Source of the DNA: Paenibacillus catalpae
GTDB taxonomy: Bacteria > Bacillota > Bacilli > Paenibacillales > Paenibacillaceae
Length of the DNA stretch: 62,272 nucleotides
Reading direction: 5' to 3'
Assembly (NCBI RefSeq): GCF_900112695.1
Contig: NZ_FOMT01000010.1
Location: 1-62,272, forward strand
The notes below the pieces were generated by a model. It saw only the letters and a list, made by a program, of their open reading frames with translations. It was not told the origin of the DNA and made no database searches. Positions 1 through 8,232 of the stretch are shown here, piece after piece (position 1 is the first letter of the stretch; every line of letters begins with the position of its first letter). The translations under genes were made by a program, and so were the position numbers.

Positions 1-216
<216 letters not shown>

Positions 217-287
217 TTCTGTTTGACTTGCTCAAACTTTGTTTTTATCGCTTTTTCCGTTATTTCTAACGGGGCAGTTTTGCTCGT

Positions 288-307
288 TGTTCAGTTTTCA
301 AAGAACA
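288..307 (-). promoter_or_regulatory. rRNA leader boxA-like antitermination element
   Basis: On the minus strand the 16S leader contains TGTTCTTTGAAAACTGAACA, the conserved sequence found in Bacillus rRNA leaders and associated with Nus-factor antitermination. It lies about 75 nt upstream of the 16S 5' end. Confidence 0.7.
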
Positions 308-354
308 ATTATTTTTTTTGTTCATCGCCCGTTTCTCTCATCGGCGACTTTTAT

Positions 355-384
355 AATATATCATATCCGCCTAGATGATTGCAA
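355..384 (-). promoter_or_regulatory. rRNA promoter P2 (proximal)
   Basis: On the minus strand a -35 TTGCAA (379-384) and a -10 TATATT (355-360) are separated by 18 nt. This is the promoter nearer to the 16S gene. The -35 is one base off consensus, and the call rests on pattern and position only. Confidence 0.6.
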
Positions 385-441
385 GTACTTTTTTAAAAAC
401 TTTTTTGAAGCTTTTATTTCCTTGCACTTGGCGCGAGAAGT

Positions 442-471
442 AATATACCATGAATTAAACAATAAGGTCAA
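442..471 (-). promoter_or_regulatory. rRNA promoter P1 (distal)
   Basis: On the minus strand a -35 TTGACC (466-471) and a -10 TATATT (442-447) are 18 nt apart, just downstream of the bofA stop codon. Together with P2 it gives the tandem promoter layout typical of Firmicute rRNA operons. Confidence 0.6.
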
Positions 472-497
472 CCCTTCGCACAAAAAACTTTATCGGC

Positions 498-761
498 TTA
501 TACAATGAAGTACTGTACACCAGCAATAAGGGCGATGCCCGGCACACCAAGCACAACAACAGTACCTATTGTAACCGGATTTAGAGGAATATATATATGG
601 GGGATTAGACCGGAGAAATTGAGAACGTAAAGCACAACCGCTGCCAGTACAAAATGAATAGTAAAGTTACGAAGCCAGGTCCATGACATCCGCTGTCTGA
701 CCAGTACACCAACTAAGGCAAGCGAGGACAAAATAAGCATAGCCAGCCATACTGTTTTCAT
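498..761 (-). CDS. bofA: BofA-like inhibitor of pro-sigma-K processing
   Basis: The 87-residue protein matches BofA in size, hydrophobicity and position. In the family it sits in the mother-cell membrane around the forespore and holds back the SpoIVFB protease that activates pro-sigma-K. Two or three membrane segments can be seen (about residues 3-20, 30-47 and 60-85), and the C-terminal half carries the glycine/valine-rich LGVPGIALIAG stretch. The start at 761 is chosen because a strong ribosome site (GGAGGGGGG) lies upstream. Its ATG overlaps the TGA of yaaL (ATGA), so the two are translationally coupled. The order recR-yaaL-bofA-rRNA is that of B. subtilis. Confidence 0.9.
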   Translation of the reverse strand: MKTVWLAMLILSSLALVGVLVRQRMSWTWLRNFTIHFVLAAVVLYVLNFSGLIPHIYIPLNPVTIGTVVVLGVPGIALIAGVQYFIV

Positions 762-1075
762 TGTAACGCCCCCCTCCACTCCGGCCAAACGCTGCATGTA
801 CGCTTGGCAATTCGGATTAGCATTTCATATCGTTTTTCCGCTGTAATTAGCGCATAAATCGCGTAATCAATTTGATCATCCCCTACAGCTACGTTAAAAA
901 ATCGGGTTGCATTCACCCATTCGTTATGAGCTTCAGCAATTTCCGCACGCAAGTGCTCTCGCCACTCTGCCGTATCTGCCTGGGGTACAGGCTGCATTTG
1001 CGTTCTCATCATCTCTAATCCGCCCGAATGGCCGCCTTCATTAGGCTGCTTCGGTTTCCACCATAGGTTCGCCAT
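758..1075 (-). CDS. yaaL: YaaL family protein (DUF2508)
   Basis: The product is a 105-residue soluble protein of unknown function. It is assigned to the YaaL/DUF2508 family by its central pattern (YALITAEKRYEMLIRIAK) and its place between recR and bofA. It has no signal peptide, and helices dominate the second half. The start at 1075 follows AAGGAGG by about 9 nt. An upstream in-frame ATG at 1108 has no such site. It overlaps bofA by 4 nt. A terminator separates it from recR, so yaaL-bofA is probably its own transcript. It is also unusual for this family in having a 40-residue glycine/proline-rich N-terminal arm. Confidence 0.85.
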   Translation of the reverse strand: MANLWWKPKQPNEGGHSGGLEMMRTQMQPVPQADTAEWREHLRAEIAEAHNEWVNATRFFNVAVGDDQIDYAIYALITAEKRYEMLIRIAKRTCSVWPEWRGALQ

Positions 1076-1300
1076 TACATTCGCCTCCTTGCTCGTCCCA
1101 TCGGACAAGACATTTCTATATATGTATAAAGGCTTGTTCCGATTTAGAACGGATTGTGTTCGGGCAAAGGTGAAACAGTTATCACCACACTTAGTGACAG
1201 AGGAGTTTTATGGGCTGAGCCGCCCATGACGGAGCAGCATAATGCATCGCGGTGAATGCAAGTTCAGTTGAGAAATATATACTTTCTTATATATAAACAA

Positions 1301-1338
1301 AATAAGAGCCGCCTCCCCTAGCGGGAAGCGGCTCTTGT
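1301..1338 (-). terminator. recR terminator
   Basis: A GC-rich hairpin (AAGAGCCGC pairing with GCGGCTCTT, inner TCCC/GGGG) is followed on the minus strand by TATTTTG. It lies 14 nt past the recR stop codon. Confidence 0.8.
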
Positions 1339-1351
1339 CAGGCATATAAAT

Positions 1352-1951
1352 CTAACTTAACTCTCTGCGTCCTTCAAGTGCTTTGGACAAGGTAACTTCA
1401 TCAGCATATTCGAGATCGCCGCCAACCGGGAGGCCATGGGCAATACGGGTTACCCGAATACCAAACGGCTTGACCAGCCTTGAGATATACATAGCCGTCG
1501 CTTCGCCTTCTATATTCGGATTCGTGGCCAAAATCAGTTCTTGTACACGCTCATCACTCAAACGGCGAAGCAGCTCCGCAATCTTAATCTGATCAGGTCC
1601 GATACCTTCAATCGGCGAAATGGCACCTTGGAGCACATGATAATATCCCTGGAACTCTTTTGTCCGTTCCATAGCTACAAGGTCCCTCGATTCCTGTACG
1701 ACACAGATAACAGAATTGTCGCGTGTCTTATCCTGGCATATCCGGCATGGATCCGTATCGGTAATATTGCAGCAGACGGAGCAGTAGGTTAAATTCCGCT
1801 TTACGCTGACAAGCGCTTTGGCGAAATCAATGACATCATCTTCTTTCATACGAAGCACATGGAAAGCCAGCCTTGCGGCTGTCTTCGGTCCAATGCCCGG
1901 AAGCCGCGTAAAGGCATCAATCAGCTTCGCTATCGGTTCAGGGTAAAACAA
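1352..1951 (-). CDS. recR: Recombination protein RecR
   Basis: RecR works with RecF/RecO to load RecA at gapped DNA. At 199 residues the gene is full length. A helix-hairpin-helix region (residues about 10-30, LPGIGPKTAARLAFHVL) is followed by a four-cysteine zinc finger (CSVC near 57-60 and CRIC near 69-72), then a Toprim domain and a C-terminal GLPVGGDLEYADEVTL motif. The start is TTG at 1951, 7-10 nt after AAAGGAG. It lies between ebfC and yaaL as in other Firmicutes, though a palindromic repeat separates it from ebfC. Confidence 0.97.
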   Translation of the reverse strand: MFYPEPIAKLIDAFTRLPGIGPKTAARLAFHVLRMKEDDVIDFAKALVSVKRNLTYCSVCCNITDTDPCRICQDKTRDNSVICVVQESRDLVAMERTKEFQGYYHVLQGAISPIEGIGPDQIKIAELLRRLSDERVQELILATNPNIEGEATAMYISRLVKPFGIRVTRIAHGLPVGGDLEYADEVTLSKALEGRRELS

Positions 1952-1978
1952 AACGCGCAGCTCCTTTCAAGCCTTGGG

Positions 1979-2021
1979 CGTAAACGGCTGACGCCGCCCT
2001 TACGGCGGCGTCAGCATACGT
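1979..2021. repeat. Palindromic intergenic repeat, copy A
   Basis: A perfect hairpin (GCTGACGCCGCC / GGCGGCGTCAGC) is flanked by CGTAAACG on the left and ATACGT on the right. A second element with the same flanks but a different stem lies at 17262-17299. Neither arm is followed by a T run, so it does not look like a normal terminator. Confidence 0.7.
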
Positions 2022-2057
2022 CTAGCTTATATATATGGTGTGGACTATCGATCAGGC

Positions 2058-2369
2058 CTAGAACAATCCAGGGATTTTCATGCCGCCTGTAAATTTGCCC
2101 ATGTCTTGGTTTGCAATTTCATCTACTTTAGTCAAAGCGTCATTAACAGCCGTCAAGACAAGATCTTGCAGCATTTCTACATCTTCCGGATCTACCGCTT
2201 CAGGTTTAATCGCGATGCTCAAAATTTTCTTATGGCCGTTTGCTACTACGGTTACTACGCCGCCGCCAGCTGTACCTTCAACGGTTTTGTTAACAAGGTC
2301 TTCTTGTGCTTTCATCATTTGCTCTTGCATCTTCTTCACTTGCTTCATCATTTGGTTCATGTTATTCAT
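2058..2369 (-). CDS. ebfC: YbaB/EbfC family nucleoid-associated protein
   Basis: The product is a small (103 residues) dimeric DNA-binding protein of the YbaB/EbfC family, which coats the nucleoid. The methionine-rich N-terminal coil (MNNMNQMMKQVKKMQEQM) and the central GGGVVTVVANGHKKILSI motif are family hallmarks. The start at 2369 follows GAGGTGACAAGTC. It lies between dnaX and recR, the standard dnaX-ebfC-recR arrangement, only 24 nt after dnaX, so the two are probably co-transcribed. The family name in B. subtilis is YaaK. Confidence 0.95.
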   Translation of the reverse strand: MNNMNQMMKQVKKMQEQMMKAQEDLVNKTVEGTAGGGVVTVVANGHKKILSIAIKPEAVDPEDVEMLQDLVLTAVNDALTKVDEIANQDMGKFTGGMKIPGLF

Positions 2370-2392
2370 GACTTGTCACCTCATCGTAATAG

Positions 2393-4171
2393 TTAATTAT
2401 CTTCTTTAATTACAACTAAGTCTTCACCAAAAAGCTTAACAGCTTCCTCTACCCATTGTGGACGTTGTTCCTCTCCGGTGTCAATTGCATCCGGTTGTAA
2501 TTCGAGCGTTTCACCCTGCTGTTCACCTGATCGACTGGCTGCGTTCTGCCATTCCTTCAGCATGCAGGTCGCAAGCTTAACCGGATTACCGAATACATCC
2601 TGCATGACCCGTTCGATAATCTCCCGGTGTGCAGGACGCTCCGTAGTCTCCCGGTGCATCGTATTCTTGAAGGCAATCAGTATCGTACCATCCGTTGCGG
2701 CTACCGGCTCACCGTCAACCAGCCACGCGTGTACGGTAATCTTGGCCTCCTTCACACGTTGGAGCACCTCGCTCCACTTCAACCTAGCCTGCCCTGTACC
2801 CGGGCTGCCGGCTACTGCAACAAAAGGATCAAGCTTTACGGTAGATCGGCTGACTGCCCCCCCGCTTCCGCCAAATCCCCCGCGGCGGGACTGATTAGCA
2901 GCCTGGCGAACCGCTCCGCTGTCAGCAGCTGCTCCAGCACCGGCACCAACCGCAGTACCGCTTTGAATAAGCTGCTCCAGCTTACGCTCGAGCACCTCCA
3001 CCTGTTGGCGAAGCCGCTGAACTTCAGCGGAGGCGGCCGGCGGAGAAGCCGTTGCCGCTCCGCCACCTGTTGATGCTGTGCCGCCCTCATTGCCAATCGT
3101 GCAAATCTTCATGAGTGCGACTTCAAACAAGGTCTGCGGCTGAGAGGCATGCTTCATGTCTGATTGATAGCCGTTAAGCGTATCAATCATCCGGAATAAC
3201 CGCTCAGAGCTAAACGCGGCAGCCATCTCCCGAAAACGTCCCGCGTCAACTACCCGTTCCGTCACTGCACCTTGAGGAGCCAGCTTCAATACAAGGAGGT
3301 CCCGGAAGTAGAAGATAAGGTTCTCCATACATTTGTCCGCACTCTTGCCGGCCTGCGTCAATCCTTCCACAAGCGGCATGATCGCAGCGACATTCCGGTC
3401 TCTGATTGCCTCTGCCAGCGCATAAAACTGGTCGGCAGCCATGCCGCCGGTGACATCAACAGCTCCATCAAGAGTAATTCTTGAGCCCCCAAAGGCAGCT
3501 ACTTGCTCAAGCAGGCTTATCGCATCCCGCATACCGCCTTCGGATAATCGGGCAATATAGGCAATCGCATCCTCTTCAGCCTCAATGCCTTCTTCTCTGC
3601 AAATCTCAAACAACCTCTCCGATTGCTCCTCCAGCGACACTTGCCGAAAGTCGAATCTTTGACAGCGAGAGATAATCGTAGCAGGTAGCTTATGAGGTTC
3701 TGTCGTAGCCAAAATAAAGATAACATGGCCAGGCGGTTCCTCTAATGTCTTAAGAAGAGCATTAAACGCTTCGGAGGTGAGCATATGAACTTCATCAATA
3801 ATATACACTTTATATCGAACTTCAGACGGGGCATACCGGACTTTATCCCGAATGTCGCGGATTTCATCAATACCCCGGTTAGACGCTGCATCAATCTCCA
3901 CAACGTCCATAATGTGACCGGCTGTAATCCCGCGGCATGCATCACATTCGTTACAAGGCTCTTCAGCAGGGCCGCGTTCGCAGTTAACCGCTTTCGCAAG
4001 CACCTTGGCAGCCGTTGTTTTACCCGTTCCTCTAGGTCCATTAAATAAATAGGCATGCGAGACACGATTCTCTCGAATCGCATTTTGCAGCGTCTGTATA
4101 ATATGCCGTTGTCCAACCATATCCTGGAACGTCTGCGGACGCCAGGCACGATATAATGCAATATGACTCAC
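2393..4171 (-). CDS. dnaX: DNA polymerase III subunits gamma/tau
   Basis: This is the clamp-loader ATPase of the replicative polymerase. At 592 residues it is close to the usual length of a tau-type DnaX. Visible are the Walker A loop GPRGTGKTTAA (about 45-55), the zinc module with cysteines near 64-82 (CERGPAEEPCNECDAC), the Walker B region IIDEVHML, the sensor ATTEPHKLPATIISRC and domain III. A glycine/alanine-rich linker (about 365-440) leads to a C-terminal domain. The start is GTG at 4171, preceded by AAAGGAA. No clear slippery frameshift site was seen. The SRP RNA gene lies just upstream. Confidence 0.97.
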   Translation of the reverse strand: MSHIALYRAWRPQTFQDMVGQRHIIQTLQNAIRENRVSHAYLFNGPRGTGKTTAAKVLAKAVNCERGPAEEPCNECDACRGITAGHIMDVVEIDAASNRGIDEIRDIRDKVRYAPSEVRYKVYIIDEVHMLTSEAFNALLKTLEEPPGHVIFILATTEPHKLPATIISRCQRFDFRQVSLEEQSERLFEICREEGIEAEEDAIAYIARLSEGGMRDAISLLEQVAAFGGSRITLDGAVDVTGGMAADQFYALAEAIRDRNVAAIMPLVEGLTQAGKSADKCMENLIFYFRDLLVLKLAPQGAVTERVVDAGRFREMAAAFSSERLFRMIDTLNGYQSDMKHASQPQTLFEVALMKICTIGNEGGTASTGGGAATASPPAASAEVQRLRQQVEVLERKLEQLIQSGTAVGAGAGAAADSGAVRQAANQSRRGGFGGSGGAVSRSTVKLDPFVAVAGSPGTGQARLKWSEVLQRVKEAKITVHAWLVDGEPVAATDGTILIAFKNTMHRETTERPAHREIIERVMQDVFGNPVKLATCMLKEWQNAASRSGEQQGETLELQPDAIDTGEEQRPQWVEEAVKLFGEDLVVIKEDN

Positions 4172-4330
4172 GCGTTTACGTTCCTTTCAGCTTGCTTCAT
4201 TCTTAGTTCTTCTATTATACATCATGATGTCTATAAGCAAAACAAAAACACCTGCATTCCCGGCATCTGCTTCAAAAAAAACAGATTCCATTGCTGGTGT
4301 TCCTCATTTATAACTATGAAAATAAAGATG

Positions 4331-4602
4331 AACCGTGCACCTGCCCTCGATAACATGCGATCCAGGCGGCATTCTTGCGTCCCAGCTCGAGTCAGGCACT
4401 CCCCCGGCACATGAACTAACTTGCTTACGGCTGCTTCCTTCCGGACCTGACCGGGTTCACAAGCGTCCATTGCGGAGGACCCAACTGTCAACACTGATTG
4501 CAAGCGCCAAACCCTGCATCACATAACCTCAAGCAGGAATTCAACCTCGCTAAAGCGGATTGCGAGTTACAGGGCACCGCTAACTCCCCATCTAGCACGG
4601 CA
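4331..4602 (-). ncRNA. ffs: Signal recognition particle RNA (large Bacillus type)
   Basis: The minus strand contains the highly conserved SRP RNA apical motif GGTCAGGTCCGGAAGGAAGC near 4432-4451. The ends GCCGTGC (about 4595-4601) and GCACGG (about 4333-4338) pair, which gives about 272 nt, the size of the Bacillus scRNA with an Alu domain. It precedes dnaX as in B. subtilis. A promoter with a -35 GCGCAA complement (TTGCGC, 4632-4637) and a -10 TATACT (4609-4614) lies directly upstream. Confidence 0.95.
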
Positions 4603-4608
4603 AAACTA

Positions 4609-4637
4609 AGTATAGCCCATCCCAACGCAAAGCGCAA
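4609..4637 (-). promoter_or_regulatory. SRP RNA promoter
   Basis: On the minus strand TTGCGC (4632-4637) and TATACT (4609-4614) are 17 nt apart. Transcription would start at about 4602, which matches the paired 5' end of the SRP RNA. Confidence 0.7.
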
Positions 4638-4661
4638 CCGTAGGATAATGGCAGAAGGAGA

Positions 4662-5096
4662 TTAACGAGACGCCTTCACTTTAACATGATAACGGGGCAT
4701 ATTGAGCTGCACAACCTGCTGCGCTTTTGCTTGCAACGCTTCGACCTCGGCATCCGTCAGACTCGGATTTGCTTTTATACGTACATTCAAATCCTCTCCA
4801 TTAAAGGAGACACGGCTATTTTTAATTCCCTCAATTGGCTGCAGAACTTGGTTAATCAGCTTTCTGTCCGAGTCATAATTAAGGAAAGTTAGCTTATTAG
4901 GCATGTTGGGATTGCTGTTGGAATAGCCCATATATCCATCATGACCGTAGGTCTCTGATTTCTGGTCGTTCGTACGATGTCCGTTGTTTACGCCATCAGC
5001 AGCACAGCCTGTAAGACTGCCGATTATTAAAGCAGGTATGGCAAATCCCATAAATATTAAGCGCAGCTTGCGGCGCAGCATTTTCTTAGTAAGCAA
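4662..5096 (-). CDS. YhcN/YlaJ-like sporulation lipoprotein
   Basis: The 144-residue product has a lipoprotein signal (charged start, hydrophobic 14-28, lipobox LTGC with cysteine near 31). The C-terminal half (YDSDRKLINQVLQPIEGIKNSRVSFNGEDLNVRIK) resembles the YhcN/YlaJ family of spore-associated lipoproteins. The function of this family is not well known, but several members are needed for normal germination or outgrowth. The likely start is TTG at 5096, because GGGAGG lies 8 nt upstream. That ribosome site is the 3' arm of the hairpin that should end rpmE transcription. An ATG five codons later has no ribosome site. Confidence 0.75.
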   Translation of the reverse strand: MLTKKMLRRKLRLIFMGFAIPALIIGSLTGCAADGVNNGHRTNDQKSETYGHDGYMGYSNSNPNMPNKLTFLNYDSDRKLINQVLQPIEGIKNSRVSFNGEDLNVRIKANPSLTDAEVEALQAKAQQVVQLNMPRYHVKVKASR

Positions 5097-5098
5097 TC

Positions 5099-5140
5099 AA
5101 AAAACCTCCCTTTAACCATAGGATGGCTAAGGGAGGTTTT
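5099..5140 (-). terminator. rpmE terminator
   Basis: A hairpin with arms AAAACCTCCCTTA and TAAAGGGAGGTTTT is followed on the minus strand by a T run. It lies 35 nt past the rpmE stop. Its 3' arm also supplies the GGGAGG ribosome site of the lipoprotein gene downstream. Confidence 0.85.
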
Positions 5141-5174
5141 CTTATTCTGCCAAATAAATCCCGGGCAGATGATA

Positions 5175-5372
5175 TTAAATGCCGTATTTCTTTTTGAAAC
5201 GATCGACGCGACCGCCTGCATCCAAGAACTTTTGCTTACCCGTGAAGAACGGGTGGCATACGGAACAAACCTCTACACGAAGGTTCGATTTGATCGAACC
5301 TGTCTCGAACGTGTTACCGCAAGCGCAAGTGATGTTGGATACGTGGTATGTCGGATGAATACCTTGTTTCAT
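5175..5372 (-). CDS. rpmE: 50S ribosomal protein L31, zinc-binding type
   Basis: The 65-residue L31 of the large subunit starts MKQGIHPTYH. It is the zinc (C+) form: CAC at 16-18 and CSVC at 36-39 supply the four cysteines, followed by the family motif HPFFTGKQKF. The start at 5372 follows AAGAGGTGAACGAG. Longer in-frame extensions lack homology. It lies next to rho and murA as in B. subtilis (rpmE-rho-murAB), except that a radical SAM gene is inserted between it and rho. Confidence 0.97.
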   Translation of the reverse strand: MKQGIHPTYHVSNITCACGNTFETGSIKSNLRVEVCSVCHPFFTGKQKFLDAGGRVDRFKKKYGI

Positions 5373-5480
5373 CTCGTTCACCTCTTTCTGCCCTGAACCA
5401 CATGCGGGTCCAGAGTTAAAATCACACACCCGGATTATAGCACGACCATAACCCGCATGCAATGCCGATGTTTTTGCCAG

Positions 5481-6734
5481 CTACTTACGAGCGGCAGCCG
5501 GCGGGAGATGCGTATACGAACCAATGACCACATCCGGCAGCTCTTCACGGAAGATTTCGAGCATTTGCTTCATCCCGTAAATCTCGCCTTTGGCAGGCGG
5601 GATAAGCTGCAGGTAACTCTCCGGATCAATGTTCAGGTTGCGCATCTGGATCAGCTTCAGCCCTGTCCGCTTCGCGAACCCGATCATCGCTTCAATCTCT
5701 TCCTCACGATCCGTAACACCAGGGAAAATGAGGTAATTAATGGATGTATATACGCCTTTATCCGTTGCATATTTCAAGGACTTCTCTACATTGGCAAGCG
5801 TATAGGCCCGCGGTTTGTAATACGCATTATAATGCTCGTCGATGGCACTGATGGTGCTGACACGCATCAGATCAAGACCTGCGTCTACGATCGCACGCAT
5901 GAAATCGGTCAGGCCCGCATTCGTATTAATATTGATGTAACCCTGTTTGGTCTGGCTTCTGACGATCTTCATCGCTTCCACAATAATCTTGGCTTGCGTG
6001 GAAGGCTCGCCTTCGCAGCCTTGTCCAAAGCTGATGATGGACTCCGGTGTCTTCAAATGCTCAAGCATGACTTCCACGATCTCATCCACCGTCGGCTTGA
6101 AGTTCATACGGGTCTGCGGCGCCACAAAGCCGCTGTCATCCGGCTGCTCGGAAATACAACCGAAGCATCCCGCGTTACAAGAATAAGAAACAGGCACGCC
6201 GCCTTCCCAACGCTGCAAGAACGTATTGGAGGAAGTCAGACACTCATAGCCAAGCGCACAATGAGACAAATGCTTGTATAAGCGGTTCTCCGGGTATCTC
6301 GATGTCAGAAGCTCGACCTGTCTGCGTACTTCTCCGCGGTCACAGTTGAGCGGATCCCACTTGTACGGATCATCTGACTGCTCTGCGGCTACATAAAATC
6401 CGCCGTCTTTCCATACGACGGAAGTATAGCCAAAGAGCGGGAACTTCTCGTTCTTATCGGTCTTTACATAACTTGGAAGTGCCAGACGGGTGAAGCCCTG
6501 AGGCAGCAAAGCGCCTACGGCCTGATAGTTGCCGGAGAGCATTTTCATATCGCCTGTATCCGGATCCATAAAGACCGGCCGGGTATGCGGCAAACCTACA
6601 AGCGTAGCCCCTCTTGGCAGAGGGATCAGCTCTTCTTCCATTAGTTCGACGATCATATCGCCGCTGCGCCCAAGCGCAATATAGTCAGGATGATCAAATA
6701 CATTACCTTGCTCATCCGCGTATACGAGATTCAT
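5481..6734 (-). CDS. Radical SAM protein of unknown substrate
   Basis: The 417-residue protein carries the radical SAM cluster motif CNAGCFGC (CX3CX2C) near residue 185, which binds a 4Fe-4S cluster and S-adenosylmethionine, and a barrel with GQGCEGEPS and NTNAGLTDF. About 180 residues precede the motif, with further cysteines (LNCDRG, SHCALGYEC), so a second metal site is possible. No substrate can be deduced. The start at 6734 follows AAGGAGGACATCAAG. It is inserted between rpmE and rho, and has 25 nt to rho, so it is probably co-transcribed with rho. Confidence 0.85.
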   Translation of the reverse strand: MNLVYADEQGNVFDHPDYIALGRSGDMIVELMEEELIPLPRGATLVGLPHTRPVFMDPDTGDMKMLSGNYQAVGALLPQGFTRLALPSYVKTDKNEKFPLFGYTSVVWKDGGFYVAAEQSDDPYKWDPLNCDRGEVRRQVELLTSRYPENRLYKHLSHCALGYECLTSSNTFLQRWEGGVPVSYSCNAGCFGCISEQPDDSGFVAPQTRMNFKPTVDEIVEVMLEHLKTPESIISFGQGCEGEPSTQAKIIVEAMKIVRSQTKQGYININTNAGLTDFMRAIVDAGLDLMRVSTISAIDEHYNAYYKPRAYTLANVEKSLKYATDKGVYTSINYLIFPGVTDREEEIEAMIGFAKRTGLKLIQMRNLNIDPESYLQLIPPAKGEIYGMKQMLEIFREELPDVVIGSYTHLPPAAARK

Positions 6735-6758
6735 CTTGATGTCCTCCTTCCGGCGACA

Positions 6759-8120
6759 CTAGGAGCCGTGCGTCGTGCGCGGTGCTGGTCGCCTTCCGGT
6801 TGCTGCGCTGCTTTTAAGTCCCGTACCTGTACCTGTTCCGGCACTTGTCCGCTGCTGCGGAGCAGGTTTTTCCTCCGCTGTATCAAGCGACATCAGGAAT
6901 TCTGCATTTGTCTTCGAATCGTTAAGCTTCTTCAGGAAGCCGTCAACAAAGTCAGGCGTATCGGTCATATTGCGGCGCACAACCCATAATTTATCCAATT
7001 CTTCTTTCGATAAAAGCATTTCTTCGCGGCGCGTACCCGATCTGCGGATATCAAGCGCCGGGAAGATACGGCGTTCTGCAAGCTTACGGTCAAGATGCAG
7101 CTCCATATTGCCTGTACCTTTAAACTCTTCATAAATGATATCATCCATACGCGATCCGGTCTCAATAAGCGCCGTCGCGAGAATCGTCAAGCTGCCGCCC
7201 TCTTCCACATTCCGGGCTGCGCCAAAGAAGCGTTTCGGACGATGGAAGGCTGCCGGATCAATACCGCCGCTAAGCGTACGGCCGGATGGCGGCACAACAA
7301 GGTTATACGCCCGGGCAAGACGGGTAATGCTGTCGAGCAAGATAACAACGTCTTTTTTATGTTCCACCAGACGCAATGCTCTCTCAAGCACTAGCTCTGC
7401 TACTTTAATATGATTTTCAGGCACTTCATCAAACGTGGAGGCAATAACTTCACCTTTCACGGAACGCTGCATATCCGTTACTTCTTCGGGACGTTCATCA
7501 ATAAGAAGTACAAACAACTCGATATCCGGATGATTTGTCGAAATACTGTTCGCAATTTCTTTGAGCAGCAAAGTTTTGCCCGCTTTTGGCGGCGCCACAA
7601 TCAGTCCGCGTTGGCCAAGGCCAACAGGTGCAAGCAAATCCATAATCCGTGTAGAAAGTTTGGAAGATGCCGTCTCCAGCACGAGTTTCTTCTGTGGATA
7701 AAGAGGGGTCAGAGCGGGAAAATGAAGCCTTTCAGCCGCTTGTACAGGATCTGTGCCGTTTACGGCATTTACCTGGAGGAGGCCAAAATATTTTTCCGAG
7801 TCTTTCGGCAGCCGGCATTTGCCGGATACGAGATCGCCGGTACGCAAGTCAAACTTTCGAATCTGGGAAGCGGAGATATAAATATCCTCTTTGCTCGGCA
7901 AATAATTGATTGGCCGTAAGAAGCCAAAACCTTCCGGCAATGTTTCAAGTACACCCTGCATAAACATGAGGCCGCTTTTTTCTGCTTGTGCCCGTAATAT
8001 TGCAAAAATTAATTCCTTCTTCTTCAGCTGGCCGTAGTACGGAATTTGATACTGTTTCGCCAATTTGTACAATTCGGTCAGCTTCATTTCTTCGAGATCA
8101 CCGATCTGAAGATCTGTCAT
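6759..8120 (-). CDS. rho: Transcription termination factor Rho
   Basis: Rho is the hexameric RNA helicase that ends transcription. The gene is 453 codons, longer than the 427 of B. subtilis. It has an N-terminal helical domain (residues 8-45), a cold-shock-like RNA-binding domain (about 50-125), Walker A PPKAGKTLL near 177, Walker B VVILLDSITRLARAYN and the Q-loop/R-loop region (GGIDPAAFHRPKRFFGAARN). The extra length is a C-terminal tail of about 40 residues, rich in Thr, Gly, Ala, Pro and Arg, that is not part of the conserved core. The start at 8120 follows GTGGTGAGAAT. Confidence 0.97.
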   Translation of the reverse strand: MTDLQIGDLEEMKLTELYKLAKQYQIPYYGQLKKKELIFAILRAQAEKSGLMFMQGVLETLPEGFGFLRPINYLPSKEDIYISASQIRKFDLRTGDLVSGKCRLPKDSEKYFGLLQVNAVNGTDPVQAAERLHFPALTPLYPQKKLVLETASSKLSTRIMDLLAPVGLGQRGLIVAPPKAGKTLLLKEIANSISTNHPDIELFVLLIDERPEEVTDMQRSVKGEVIASTFDEVPENHIKVAELVLERALRLVEHKKDVVILLDSITRLARAYNLVVPPSGRTLSGGIDPAAFHRPKRFFGAARNVEEGGSLTILATALIETGSRMDDIIYEEFKGTGNMELHLDRKLAERRIFPALDIRRSGTRREEMLLSKEELDKLWVVRRNMTDTPDFVDGFLKKLNDSKTNAEFLMSLDTAEEKPAPQQRTSAGTGTGTGLKSSAATGRRPAPRTTHGS

Positions 8121-8163
8121 ATTCTCACCACTTTGTATTCAGTTTTAGCTATCATTATATACC

Positions 8164-8212
8164 CGATTTGGCGCCTTCTATTCGTCTTAACACCTAGAAA
8201 GACGCCAAATCG
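8164..8212. other. Long inverted repeat in the murA-rho gap
   Basis: CGATTTGGCG and CGCCAAATCG (10 perfect pairs) frame a 29-nt loop that can pair further. It lies between the murA stop and rho. On the minus strand it is followed by GGTATATAATG, which holds a -10-like TATAAT (8154-8159), not a T run. It may be a rho leader element or a weak murA terminator. Confidence 0.45.
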
Positions 8213-8232
8213 ATAGTTTTCTTTTCTTCGGA

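Noticed and set aside
2393..2900. Programmed frameshift in dnaX producing gamma
   Set aside because: No A-rich slippery heptamer followed by a stem was seen in the linker; only tau is called.
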